Shown: piece after piece, positions 12,428 through 22,900 of the stretch
Numbering within the stretch: the stretch's first letter is position 1
How the letters are laid out: the number at the start of each line of letters is the position of its first letter
Assembly (NCBI GenBank): GCA_025558095.1
Contig: JAIVFI010000015.1
Coordinates: forward strand, 1-64,000
Direction of reading: 5' to 3'
From: Hyaloraphidium curvatum
Lineage: Eukaryota; Monoblepharomycota; Hyaloraphidiomycetes; Hyaloraphidiales; Hyaloraphidiaceae
Length of the DNA stretch: 64,000 bases
Notes under the pieces: generated by a model
Seen by the model: only the letters and a program-made list of their open reading frames with translations
Database searches by the model: none
Told to the model about the DNA's origin: nothing
Program-made: the position numbers and the translations under genes

Positions 12428-12520
12428 CGGGACTGCGCTGAGTTCGAGTTCCACTCCCGGCGCGAGTTCCAGGATGCTGTCCAGGCCGACGTTTTCCGGC
12501 GCGTCCAACGGGCCGACAGG
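12428..12520 (+). pseudogene. F-box gene fragment (copy of 29,031-29,120)
   Basis: About 90 bp nearly identical to an internal part of the F-box gene at 28,666-29,865 (encoding DCVEFEFHSRREFHDAVQ there). Both ends are abrupt, so this is a deletion remnant within the duplicated block. Confidence 0.7.
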
Positions 12521-12621
12521 GCGGGTCCAGCTGGGGGTAAGTGCGCCATGCTGCTGACCCCGCCCGAAACTTCCCACGGCCGCCCGCACCGAATCGCCCT
12601 CGCTCCCCTTTCCGCACCGCG

Positions 12622-12896
12622 ATGCCCGACATTACCCTGCGTTCCGGCCGCACGGTGTCGTTCCTCGACGACGGCGACCCGTCGGGCGCCGTGGTGCTCC
12701 ACGCCCAAGGCGGGCTCTTCTCGTCCGCCTACGCCGAGCTCGCCGGCCCAACCGCACTCTCCCTGCGCGTGCGATTGATCACGCCGGACCGGCCGGGCAG
12801 CAACCGGTCGTCGCCGCAGCCCGGCCGGACGCTGAAGGACTGGGCGGACGACGCGGTCGAGCTGCTGGACACTTTGGGCGTCAAGGGACGGGACCC
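12622..12896 (+). pseudogene. Alpha/beta hydrolase, 3'-truncated copy
   Basis: Matches the first ~90 codons of the hydrolase at 31,853-32,707, starting at the same MPD(I/V)TLRSGR. The frame is intact up to about 12,890 and then leaves homology just before the nucleophile elbow, so the catalytic Ser, Asp and His are absent. The joined sequence ends at a stop near 12,951. It cannot encode a working hydrolase. Confidence 0.75.
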
Positions 12897-12899
12897 GTG

Positions 12900-13157
12900 G
12901 GCGTGGAAGGAGCTTCCCGAGCCAGCGGTACCCCGGCAGCTCCTTCCATAGAAGCAAGAAAGCGTCAGCGCCGGCATGAACCCGTCCGTCGGAGTCGACG
13001 GCGTGCAGCCGCTTCTTGGCATCCTCCGATCCCACGCCGCACCGCTCCGGCGACGAAGGCTCGCCGACGGCATCCGAAAATCCTACAGCGGAGCCCAGCC
13101 GGGCAGCGATGCGCTGGTAGTGCTCGATTTCCAGGCGGCAGATGGGGCAGCTGCCGT
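12900..13157 (-). pseudogene. DCC-family (DUF393) protein fragment
   Basis: The minus strand matches the central and 3' part of the DCC gene at 34,525-35,022, including the CPICRLEIEHYQRIAAR segment with its CxxC. It is joined to hydrolase sequence at about 12,895 and to cyclophilin sequence at about 13,158; the N-terminal presequence and the last codons are missing. Confidence 0.65.
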
Positions 13158-13766
13158 CCGCGCTTCGGCGCGTCCTCCCTCCCCCTCCCGGACGAGCTCG
13201 CCGAGACGCTGCCGGAAGCCTATCGGTTGGATCCCGCGGCGATGGCCGCCGGTGAACCCGCATTGGAACCGCCTGCGCCGCTGAGGGCCGGACGGATCGT
13301 CGTCGAGGTGTTCGAGAAGGAGTGCCCGAAGGCGGCGGCAAACTTCCTGTCCCTGGTCAGGGGCGGCACGGTGTCGACGGTGCTGAAGAAGGAGCTAGCG
13401 TACAAGGGGAACAGGTTCCACCGGATCGTGCGGGGGTTCGTGGCGCAGGCCGGCGTCATGAATGACAAGACCGGGGCGGGCGAGTCGGTCTACGGGGGCA
13501 CGTTCAACGACGATAAGGCCGGACTGAAGATGAAGCACGACGCGCCGGGCGTGCTGGGCATGGCCAACTCGGGGAAGCCCAACACGAACACGTCCCAGTT
13601 CTACCTTACCTTCGGCAAGGACGAGAGGCTGGACGGAAAGCACGTCGTTTTTGGCCGGGTGGTCGAAGGCATCGAAGTGCTGCGAATGATCGAGGAGGAG
13701 GCGGCGAAGGAGGATGGGAAGCCGCCGAAGGCGGTGATCGCGATCGCGGACTGCGGCGGTCTTTGA
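13158..13766 (+). CDS. Cyclophilin-type peptidyl-prolyl isomerase, duplicated copy with lost N-terminus
   Basis: Paralogue of the cyclophilin at 35,150-35,863, matching from the ASSLPLPDELAETL segment to the stop. All core motifs are present: FHRIVRGFVAQAG (catalytic Arg and Gln), GVLGMANSGKPNTNTSQFY and HVVFGRVVEG. Differences from the parent are mostly conservative (for example LKLKHDG to LKMKHDA). The first ~38 codons are replaced: the frame is open upstream through antisense DCC sequence to about 12,897 without an ATG; the first in-frame ATG is at about 13,242 (MAAGEPALEPP). It may be a truncated yet expressed isomerase or a young pseudogene. Confidence 0.6.
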   Translation, partial: PRFGASSLPLPDELAETLPEAYRLDPAAMAAGEPALEPPAPLRAGRIVVEVFEKECPKAAANFLSLVRGGTVSTVLKKELAYKGNRFHRIVRGFVAQAGVMNDKTGAGESVYGGTFNDDKAGLKMKHDAPGVLGMANSGKPNTNTSQFYLTFGKDERLDGKHVVFGRVVEGIEVLRMIEEEAAKEDGKPPKAVIAIADCGGL

Positions 13767-14194
13767 ACGAGGAAGGGCTCCGGCTGGAATGAGCTCACGG
13801 GTCGCAGAAGATGACGGTGCTGGTGCGAGGGACGGGCCGTGCTGGGGCCGGCGGACCGATCAGGGCAGGCACGGCACGCATTGACACTGCCATCTCTGCG
13901 GAGCGAGATGGAAGCAGGAGCTGATGATGAGGCCTTTCGTAGCATTACTCTCGTACTACTTCGACTTGCGATTGAGGCGCGAAGTTCGAATCAGCGCTCA
14001 TTAGCGCTCCGAACCGAGCGCCCCACAACTGGCTTAGTGGTCTTCCCGAGTCGGGCCCTCGGGTTTGTACCTTACCCGGGTCGCTTCCGGTTAAACAGCG
14101 CCGGGCACCGCTTGGTGCCTGCGGCCATACGTCTCAACTGGTCCCGCCGTCCCGATACCTTTCGAATCTCGGGCCGGGACAACATCGCGCCGCC

Positions 14195-15204
14195 ATGTTC
14201 TCCGTGCTCTTTGCTATTCGCATGTTCGACCCGCGCTGCCGAAGTTTCTTTGAGCTGGGCGAAGGGAGCTTTGGCGTCAGTGAACGCGCCCTGAGGTTCC
14301 TCCTGCGCTCGACGATGACGCGACCGGACCTCGAGGAACCCGAGCTGGGGCCCGCTTTCGAATTCTTGAAATCCGTCGTCGCGTTGCGCGAGTGGGATTG
14401 CGTCAGGTGCGGGGCTCCGGCCGACGTCGAGATGCCCCAGCACCTGCGGTTCCCGTTCGAGGCACCGGCGCCAAGGATGGCGTTCACCGCGGTGCCCACC
14501 TGCGGACGGCCCAACTGTGTCTACGAGGGCACTCGCTTTCTCGTAAACGCTGGTCAAATTGCGGTACCGCTGTGGACGAAAGGGCCGGGCAACACCCAAG
14601 CGGACGCCCGAAACCAGAAGGCCGCGGTGCTGGTGACGCTCAAAGTCCGGACTGGAAAGAGCGAGGGGGCTATCATCGATGTGCCGGTCACAATCGAAGT
14701 CGACGCCGGACTGGTTGAGACCATGGCCACCGTGGTAGAGCTGAACAAGGCCATCGACAGCGCGACCGCACCACACATGGAAGCCACCCTTCAGAGCCTG
14801 CTACCTCCCTGCACTGCGCGTCTTGCGACGGTCCTGTTGTAGTCGGAGATCCCTGGCAGGGCTACATCGTGGTGCAAGGGGACCTTCGCAGCGCCGACAA
14901 CTTCTGCCACGTTTTGTGCGCGTCGTCAAGGAATCCGAAGTGCGTCGCGGCTTCGATGCACATCATGAAGCGTGACACGGCCACCGTCATGGATCCCAAG
15001 ATGCTAATCAAGGCGGTCCGATGCGTAGTCTGCGGTGGGATCACCTCCGATCCCACGAAGGAGTTCAAGTGCTGCTCGCGCTGCAAGCAAGCTCGCTACT
15101 GCTCGAAGGAGTGCCAGGCCGCGGACTGGCCGAAGCACAAGCCCGTTTGCAACGCGATCGTGGAAATGAAGAAGAGCGGGGAGCTGAAGGGCGGGAAGAA
15201 GTAG
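14195..15204 (+). pseudogene. MYND zinc-finger protein, frameshifted
   Basis: Paralogue of the intact MYND gene at 41,611-42,627 along its whole length. The first frame (14,195-14,842) carries CVRCGAPADVEM and a CGRPNCVYEG cluster; the second (from about 14,810) carries SLHCASCDG, SRNPKCVAAS and the MYND finger CCSRCKQARYCSKECQAADWPKHKPVC, ending at TAG 15,202-15,204. The homologue is continuous here, and the switch of frame near 14,805 is a 1-nt-type indel, not an intron. MYND fingers bind Pro-rich peptides in partner proteins. The gene lies inside the duplicated block, between the cyclophilin copy and the membrane-protein fragment, where the right-hand copy has no MYND gene. Confidence 0.7.
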
Positions 15205-15253
15205 TTGGGGAGAGACCAATTGTGTTCGACGCACGGGGGGGATGACCCCATAC

Positions 15254-15660
15254 ACAGCGTCTCCATCGTCACATACACCCCCTCAGTATCCCCCACAGTC
15301 CGGTCCCGACGGTGAACACCACCACCACCAGCGTCCTCAGGCTCCCGTACCCAACCGCGAACCCCAGCAGCCTCACCCTCCCGTCACCGACCTCGGCGCA
15401 CGAGCCAGCAGAACCTCGTGCCCCGCGATCTCGTCGCGAACGGGGTCGCCGGGGGGGAAGCGAAGCCGCAGGGAGCGGAGGTCCCGCCGCGCGAGGCGGT
15501 ACAGGTCCATGAGCGACTCGGCCTGCGCATTGCAGGCGGCGATGGTGAGCATGTCAAAGCCCAGGCTGTAGCCGAGGAAGAGCAGGAAAAGGGAAGGCCA
15601 CGGATTCGGGCGGCCGGCTTGCTCCGCAGGATCCAACAGCCCTCGTCCCCGAGCTCCCAC
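15254..15660 (-). pseudogene. Fragment of multi-TM membrane protein gene
   Basis: Matches the 3' part of the membrane protein gene at 35,962-37,412 (LFLLFLGYSLGFDMLTIAAC, NAQAESLMDLYRLARRDL). It is 5'-truncated near 15,620 and has at least one frameshift, an approximately 8-bp loss near 15,275 that puts the C-terminal YVTMETLCMG in another frame. A relic. Confidence 0.65.
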
Positions 15661-15839
15661 TAGCCGCGAGCTCGCGCTTCTGCAGGCGCTTCCGCCGTCA
15701 CGGCTGCCATCCCTGCTCGAGGTGCAGTTCGACGCCCTCCTCGGGCGCCATGCACCGCGAATCGATGAGGATGGTTCCTGCGTGTCGAGCGGTACCCGCT
15801 TCTCGAAGCGGAAGACGCGTCACCTTGGCGTGGTTTATG

Positions 15840-16085
15840 GCGCGCTGCTGCACGTGCCTTGAGAATGTCGATGACGAAGTGAAGGAGATGGGTGCCGTCG
15901 GGGCCTGTGACGCTGACCGGGTTGCCGAGATCGTCCGTGCCGACCAGGTTGATGGTCACGCCGGGGATGCCGGTTCGGGAACAGGTAGGTTCCGTCCCGG
16001 CCCGTGGTCGTCGTGAGGCTGACCGGGTGGCCTAGGTCGTCCGTGCCGACCAGGCGCCGCCGAGCCGGACCGCGGTTTCGGCCGG
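15840..16085 (-). pseudogene. SdrD B-like (Cna-B/transthyretin-fold) repeat remnant
   Basis: Two consecutive minus-strand repeats read LVGTDDLGHPVSLTTTTG-RDGTYLF and, in a different frame, INLVGTDDLGNPVSVTG-PDGTHLL. This is the signature of SdrD B-like repeats (VxLxGTDxxGNxVxxTTTTDxxGxYxF) from bacterial adhesins and some fungal or oomycete surface proteins. The repeats are about 95 nt apart and separated by a frameshift; no signal peptide, further repeats or anchor remain. Confidence 0.5.
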
Positions 16086-16515
16086 CCGGTCCGCGATGGC
16101 CGGCCCTCGCGGGCGGGCGGCAGAGGTCACGCGACGGAGGGCCCCCGGACATCGAGGCCGTCCGGCGCCGAGGCCGAGCAGGAGAAGGCCGTCGAGGCGC
16201 TCGCCCGGAAGCGGGTGGGGGACACAGCTCATTGGTCCGCCCTTCTTCCTGCGCATCCCCGAAGCCCAACGCGCGATTCCGGAGGTCCGGCACGCACAGC
16301 AGCGGAATAATGGAAATTTGTCGATGCTGCGATGGCGACCTTCTTCACGTTGGGAACGGAGCTGTTGGCATGGTCTGGTCTGGTCTGGTCTGGTATTTTC
16401 CGTCGGCGTCGCAATACACGAGGTAGATCGATGCCACTAGGTTATCGCGCCAAAGCGCTGTGTCCGCCGTCAATTCCTTTCCGTCAAATCCATTTCGCCA
16501 TCGCCGCTTGGCGTT
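16086..16515. other. Intergenic with short (TGGTC)n microsatellite
   Basis: No gene seen. A run of about five TGGTC pentamers lies near 16,368-16,393, followed by a locally less GC-rich stretch. Confidence 0.4.
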
Positions 16516-16978
16516 TCAGAGCTCCGGATCGGTCTTCTTCTCGCGCACCTTCAAGGCCGAAGCCACGAAGGACGCTACCCATTTCCGAGTCCGGGGGGGC
16601 AGGCGCTCATCCTCCAGCATTGTCGAAGGGTCCTGCCACGTCGTCTTGAACAAGGCGGGCGACCAAGTGCGCCCAACCGTCGCTAGGCGGTCGACGAGCA
16701 CCGCCCGCGAAGCAGCCACGTGCGTGCACTCGAAGAGCAGGTGCAGCTCGTCATCCACGGCACGCTCATCCGTGCCACCAATCCTCCATCCACAATTGCA
16801 CACCCGCTGGTAGCGCGGCACCGCGGAGCCGTCGAGGTTGCGTTCGCGCCGGCCCGTCTCCGGCCGGAGGCAATGAGTGCTCGTGAGGAGCCGCAGCATC
16901 GCTGTCCGCTGTGTACGATGCACGAGATTCAGCACCGGGTGCCGGCTAAAGTTCCACTCCGAGTCCTCCAGCTGTAGC
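16516..16978 (-). mobile_element. Non-LTR retroelement RT C-terminal fragment
   Basis: The minus-strand frame ending at 16,516 contains the conserved tail found after non-LTR reverse transcriptases: MLRLLTSTHCLRPETGRR, then a zinc-knuckle-like CNCGWRIGG ... DDELHLLFECTH, then a basic Trp-containing end. The region 5' of this on the minus strand is not RT but the first unit of the tandem satellite; the reading frame passes directly from satellite into this tail. The RT core is missing. Classification is by motif resemblance; clade not determined. Confidence 0.6.
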
Positions 16979-19900
16979 TGCGCATGGCTCGAGACGCCCA
17001 CCGAAGCGCCGGTCCGACAGCAGCGCCCATGGCCCCGCCGCTGCCACTTTGCTCCATCAAATAGCACTGCTAGCTTCCAGATCCGTAGTTGAATCGTTGC
17101 CGGAAAACTATCCGCGGAAGGATTGGGGTCGGCCGCGCGGCGCGGCGCATGGCTCGAGACGCCCACCGAAGCGCCGGTCCGACAGCAGCGCCCATGGCCC
17201 CGCCGCTGCAACTTTGCTCCATCAAATAGCACTGCTAGCATCCAGATCCGTGGTTGAGTCGCTGCCGGAAAACTATCTGCGGGAGGATTGGGGTCGGCCG
17301 CGCGGCGCGGCGCATGGCTCGAGACGCCCACCGAAGCGCCGGTCCGACCGCAGCGCCCATGGCCCCGCCACTGCCACTTTGCTCCATCAAATAGCACTGC
17401 TAGCTTCCAGATCCGTAGTTGAATCTTTGCCGGAAAACTATCTGCGCGAGGATTGGGGTCGGCCGCGCTGCGCATGGCTGGAGACGCCCACCGAAGCGCC
17501 GGTCCGACCGCAGCGCCCATGGCCCCGCGGCTGCCACTTTGTAGCATCGAAAAGCACTCTTGGCTTCCAGATCCGTGGTTGAGTCGTTGCCGGAAAACTA
17601 TCTGCGGGAGGATTGGGGTCGGCCGCGCGGCGCGGCGCATGGCTCGAGACGCCCACCGAAGCGCCGGTCCGACCGCAGCGCCCATGGCCCCGCGGCTGCC
17701 ACTTTGCTCCATCAAATAGCACTGCTAGCTTCCAGATCCGTAGTTGAATCTTTGCCGGAAAACTATCTGCGCGAGGATTGGGGTCGGCCGCGCTGCGCAT
17801 GGCTGGAGACGCCCACCGAAGCGCCGGTCCGACCGCAGCGCCCATGGCCCCGCGGCTGCCACTTTGCAGCATCGAAAAGCACTTTTGGCTTCCAGATCCG
17901 TGGTTGAGTCGCTGCCGGAAAACTATCTGCGGGAGGATTGGGGTCGGCCGCGCGGCGCGGCGCATGGCTCGAGACGCCCACCGAAGCGCCGGTCCGACCG
18001 CAGCGCCCATGGCCCCGCCGCTGCCACTTTGCTCCATCAAATAGCACTGCTAGCTTCCAGATCCGTAGTTGAATCGTTGCCGGAAAACTATCTGCGCGTG
18101 GATTGGGGTCGGCCGCGCGGCGCGGCGCATGGCTCGAGACGCCCACCGAAGCGCCCGTCCGACCGCAGCGCCCAAGGCCCCGCCACTGCCACTTTGCTCC
18201 ATCAAATAGCACTGCTAGCTTCCAGATCCGTAGTTGAATCTTTGCCGGAAAACTATCTGCGCGAGGATTGGGGTCGGCCGCGCTGCGCATGGCTGGAGAC
18301 GCCCACCGAAGCGCCGGTCCGACCGCAGCGCCCATGGCCCCGCCACTGCCACTTTGCTCCATCAAATAGCACTGCTAGCTTCCAGATCCGTGGTTGAATC
18401 TTTGCCGGAAAACTATCTGCGGGAGGATTGGGGTCGGCCGCGCGGCGCGGCGCATGGCTCGAGACGCCCACCGAAGCGCCGGTCCGACCGCAGCGCCCAT
18501 GGCCCCGCGGCTGCCACTTTGCTCCATCAAATAGCACTGCTAGCTTCCAGATCCGTAGTTGAATCTTTGCCGGAAAACTATCTGCGCGAGGATTGGGGTC
18601 GGCCGCGCTGCGCATGGCTGGAGACGCCCACCGAAGCGCCGGTCCGACCGCAGCGCCCATGGCCCCGCGGCTGCCACTTTGTAGCATCGAACAGCACTCT
18701 TGGCTTCCAGATCCGTGGTTGAATCTTTGCCGGAAAACTATCTGCGGGAGGATTGGGGTCGGCCGCGCGGCGCGGCGCATGGCTCGAGACGCCCACCGAA
18801 GCGCCGGTCCGACACCAGCGCCCATGGCCCCGCGGCTGCCACTTTGTAGCATCAAAAAGCACTCTTGGCTTCCAGATCCGTGGTTGAGTCGCTGCCGGAA
18901 AACTATCTGCGGGAGGATTGGGGTCGGCCGCGCGGCGCGGCGCATGGCTCGAGACGCCCACCGAAGCGCCGGTCCGACCGCAGCGCCCATGGCCCCGCCA
19001 CTGCCACTTTGCTCCATCAAATAGCACTGCTAGCTTCCAGATCCGTAGTTGAATCTTTGCCGGAAAACTATCTGCGGGAGGATTGGGGTCGGCCGCGCGG
19101 CGCGGCGCATGGCTCGAGACGCCCACCGAAGCGCCGGTCCGACCGCAGCGCCCATGGCCCCGCGGCTGCCACTTTGCAGCATCGAAAAGCACTTTTGGCT
19201 TCCAGATCCGTGGTTGAGTCGCTGCCGGAAAACTATCTGCGGGAGGATTGGGGTCGGCCGCGCTGCGCATGGCTGGAGACGCCCACCGAAGCGCCGGTCC
19301 GACCGCAGCGCCCATGGCCCCGCGGCTGCCACTTTGTAGCATCGAACAGCACTCTTGGCTTCCAGATCCGTGGTTGAATCTTTGCCGGAAAACTATCTGC
19401 GGGAGGATTGGGGTCGGCCGCGCGGCGCGGCGCATGGCTCGAGACGCCCACCGAAGCGCCGGTCCGACACCAGCGCCCATGGCCCCGCGGCTGCCACTTT
19501 GTAGCATCAAAAAGCACTCTTGGCTTCCAGATCCGTGGTTGAGTCGCTGCCGGAAAACTATCTGCGGGAGGATTGGGGTCGGCCGCGCGGCGCGGCGCAT
19601 GGCTCGAGACGCCCACCGAAGCGCCGGTCCGACAGCAGCGCCCATGGCCCCGCGGCTGCCACTTTGTAGCATCAAAAAGCACTCTTGGCTTCCAGATCCG
19701 TGGTTGAGTCGCTGCCGGAAAACTATCTGCGGGAGGATTGGGGTCGGCCGCGCGGCGCGGCGCATGGCTCGAGACGCCCACCGAAGCGCCGGTCCGACAG
19801 CAGCGCCCATGGCCCCGCCGCTGCAACTTTGCTCCATCAAATAGCACTGCTAGCATCCAGATCCGTGGTTGAGTCGCTGCCGGAAAACTATCTGCGGGAG

Positions 19901-22900
19901 GATTGGGGTCGGCCGCGCGGCGCGGCGCATGGCTCGAGACGCCCACCGAAGCGCCGGTCCGACCGCAGCGCCCATGGCCCCGCGGCTGCCACTTTGCTCC
20001 ATCAAATAGCACTGCTAGCTTCCAGATCCGTAGTTGAATCTTTGCCGGAAAACTATCTGCGCGAGGATTGGGGTCGGCCGCGCTGCGCATGGCTGGAGAC
20101 GCCCACCGAAGCGCCGGTCCGACCGCAGCGCCCATGGCCCCGCGGCTGCCACTTTGTAGCATCGAAAAGCACTCTTGGCTTCCAGATCCGTGGTTGAGTC
20201 GTTGCCGGAAAACTATCTGCGGGAGGATTGGGGTCGGCCGCGCGGCGCGGCGCATGGCTCGAGACGCCCACCGAAGCGCCGGTCCGACACCAGCGCCCAT
20301 GGCCCCGCGGCTGCCACTTTGTAGCATCAAAAAGCACTCTTGGCTTCCAGATCCGTGGTTGAGTCGCTGCCGGAAAACTATCTGCGGGAGGATTGGGGTC
20401 GGCCGCGCGGCGCGGCGCATGGCTCGAGACGCCCACCGAAGCGCCGGTCCGACAGCAGCGCCCATGGCCCCGCCGCTGCAACTTTGCTCCATCAAATAGC
20501 ACTGCTAGCATCCAGATCCGTGGTTGAGTCGCTGCCGGAAAACTATCTGCGGGAGGATTGGGGTCGGCCGCGCGGCGCGGCGCATGGCTCGAGACGCCCA
20601 CCGAAGCGCCGGTCCGACCGCAGCGCCCATGGCCCCGCGGCTGCCACTTTGCTCCATCAAATAGCACTGCTAGCTTCCAGATCCGTAGTTGAATCTTTGC
20701 CGGAAAACTATCTGCGCGAGGATTGGGGTCGGCCGCGCTGCGCATGGCTGGAGACGCCCACCGAAGCGCCGGTCCGACCGCAGCGCCCATGGCCCCGCGG
20801 CTGCCACTTTGTAGCATCGAAAAGCACTCTTGGCTTCCAGATCCGTGGTTGAGTCGTTGCCGGAAAACTATCTGCGGGAGGATTGGGGTCGGCCGCGCGG
20901 CGCGGCGCATGGCTCGAGACGCCCACCGAAGCGCCGGTCCGACAGCAGCGCCCATGGCCCCGCCGCTGCAACTTTGCTCCATCAAATAGCACTGCTAGCA
21001 TCCAGATCCGTGGTTGAGTCGCTGCCGGAAAACTATCTCCGGGAGGATTGGGGTCGGCCGCGCGGCGCGGCGCATGGCTCGAGACGCCCACCGAAGCGCC
21101 GGTCCGACCGCAGCGCCCATGGCCCCGCCACTGCCACTTTGCAGCATCGAAAAGCACTTTTGGCTTCCAGATCCGTGGTTGAGTCGCTGCCGGAAAACTA
21201 TCTGCGGGAGGATTGGGGTCGGCCGCGCTGCGCATGGCTGGAGACGCCCACCGAAGCGCCGGTCCGACCGCAGCGCCCATGGCCCCGCCACTGCCACTTT
21301 GCAGCATCGAAAAGCACTTTTGGCTTCCAGATCCGTGGTTGAGTCGCTGCCGGAAAACTATCTGCGGGAGGATTGGGGTCGGCCGCGCGGCGCGGCGCAT
21401 GGCTCGAGACGCCCACCGAAGCGCCGGTCCGACAGCAGCGCCCATGGCCCCGCCACTGCCACTTTGCTCCATCAAATAGCACTGCTAGCTTCCAGATCCG
21501 TGGTTGAGTCGCTGCCGGAAAACTATCTGCGGGAGGATTGGGGTCGGCCGCGCGGCGCGGCGCATGGCTCGAGACGCCCACCGAAGCGCCGGTCCGACCG
21601 CAGCGCCCATGGCCCCGCCGCTGCCACTTTGCAGCATCGAAAAGCACTTTTGGCTTCCAGATCCGTGGTTGAGTCGCTGCCGGAAAACTATCTGCGGGAG
21701 GATTGGGGTCGGCCGCGCGGCGCGGCGCATGGCTCGAGACGCCCACCGAAGCGCCGGTCCGACAGCAGCGCCCATGGCCCCGCCGCTGCAACTTTGCTCC
21801 ATCAAATAGCACTGCTAGCATCCAGATCCGTGGTTGAGTCGCTGCCGGAAAACTATCTGCGGGAGGATTGGGGTCGGCCGCGCGGCGCGGCGCATGGCTC
21901 GAGACGCCCACCGAAGCGCCGGTCCGACCGCAGCGCCCATGGCCCCGCGGCTGCCACTTTGCTCCATCAAATAGCACTGCTAGCTTCCAGATCCGTAGTT
22001 GAATCTTTGCCGGAAAACTATCTGCGCGAGGATTGGGGTCGGCCGCGCTGCGCATGGCTGGAGACGCCCACCGAAGCGCCGGTCCGACCGCAGCGCCCAT
22101 GGCCCCGCGGCTGCCACTTTGTAGCATCGAAAAGCACTCTTGGCTTCCAGATCCGTGGTTGAGTCGTTGCCGGAAAACTATCTGCGGGAGGATTGGGGTC
22201 GGCCGCGCGGCGCGGCGCATGGCTCGAGACGCCCATCGAAGCGCCGGTCCGACAGCAGCGCCCATGGCCCCGCCGCTGCAACTTTGCTCCATCAAATAGC
22301 ACTGCTAGCATCCAGATCCGTGGTTGAGTCGCTGCCGGAAAACTATCTGCGGGAGGATTGGGGTCGGCCGCGCGGCGCGGCGCATGGCTCGAGACGCCCA
22401 CCGAAGCGCCGGTCCGACCGCAGCGCCCATGGCCCCGCCACTGCCACTTTGCTCCATCAAATAGCACTGCTAGCTTCCAGATCCGTGGTTGAATCTTTGC
22501 CGGAAAACTATCTGCGGGAGGATTGGGGTCGGCCGCGCGGCGCGGCGCATGGCTCGAGACGCCCACCGAAGCGCCGGTCCGACCGCAGCGCCCATGGCCC
22601 CGCGGCTGCCACTTTGCAGCATCGAAAAGCACTTTTGGCTTCCAGATCCGTGGTTGAGTCGCTGCCGGAAAACTATCTGCGGGAGGATTGGGGTCGGCCG
22701 CGCGGCGCGGCGCATGGCTCGAGACGCCCACCGAAGCGCCGGTCCGACCGCAGCGCCCATGGCCCCGCCGCTGCCACTTTGCAGCATCGAAAAGCACTTT
22801 TGGCTTCCAGATCCGTGGTTGAGTCGCTGCCGGAAAACTATCTGCGGGAGGATTGGGGTCGGCCGCGCGGCGCGGCGCATGGCTCGAGACGCCCACCGAA

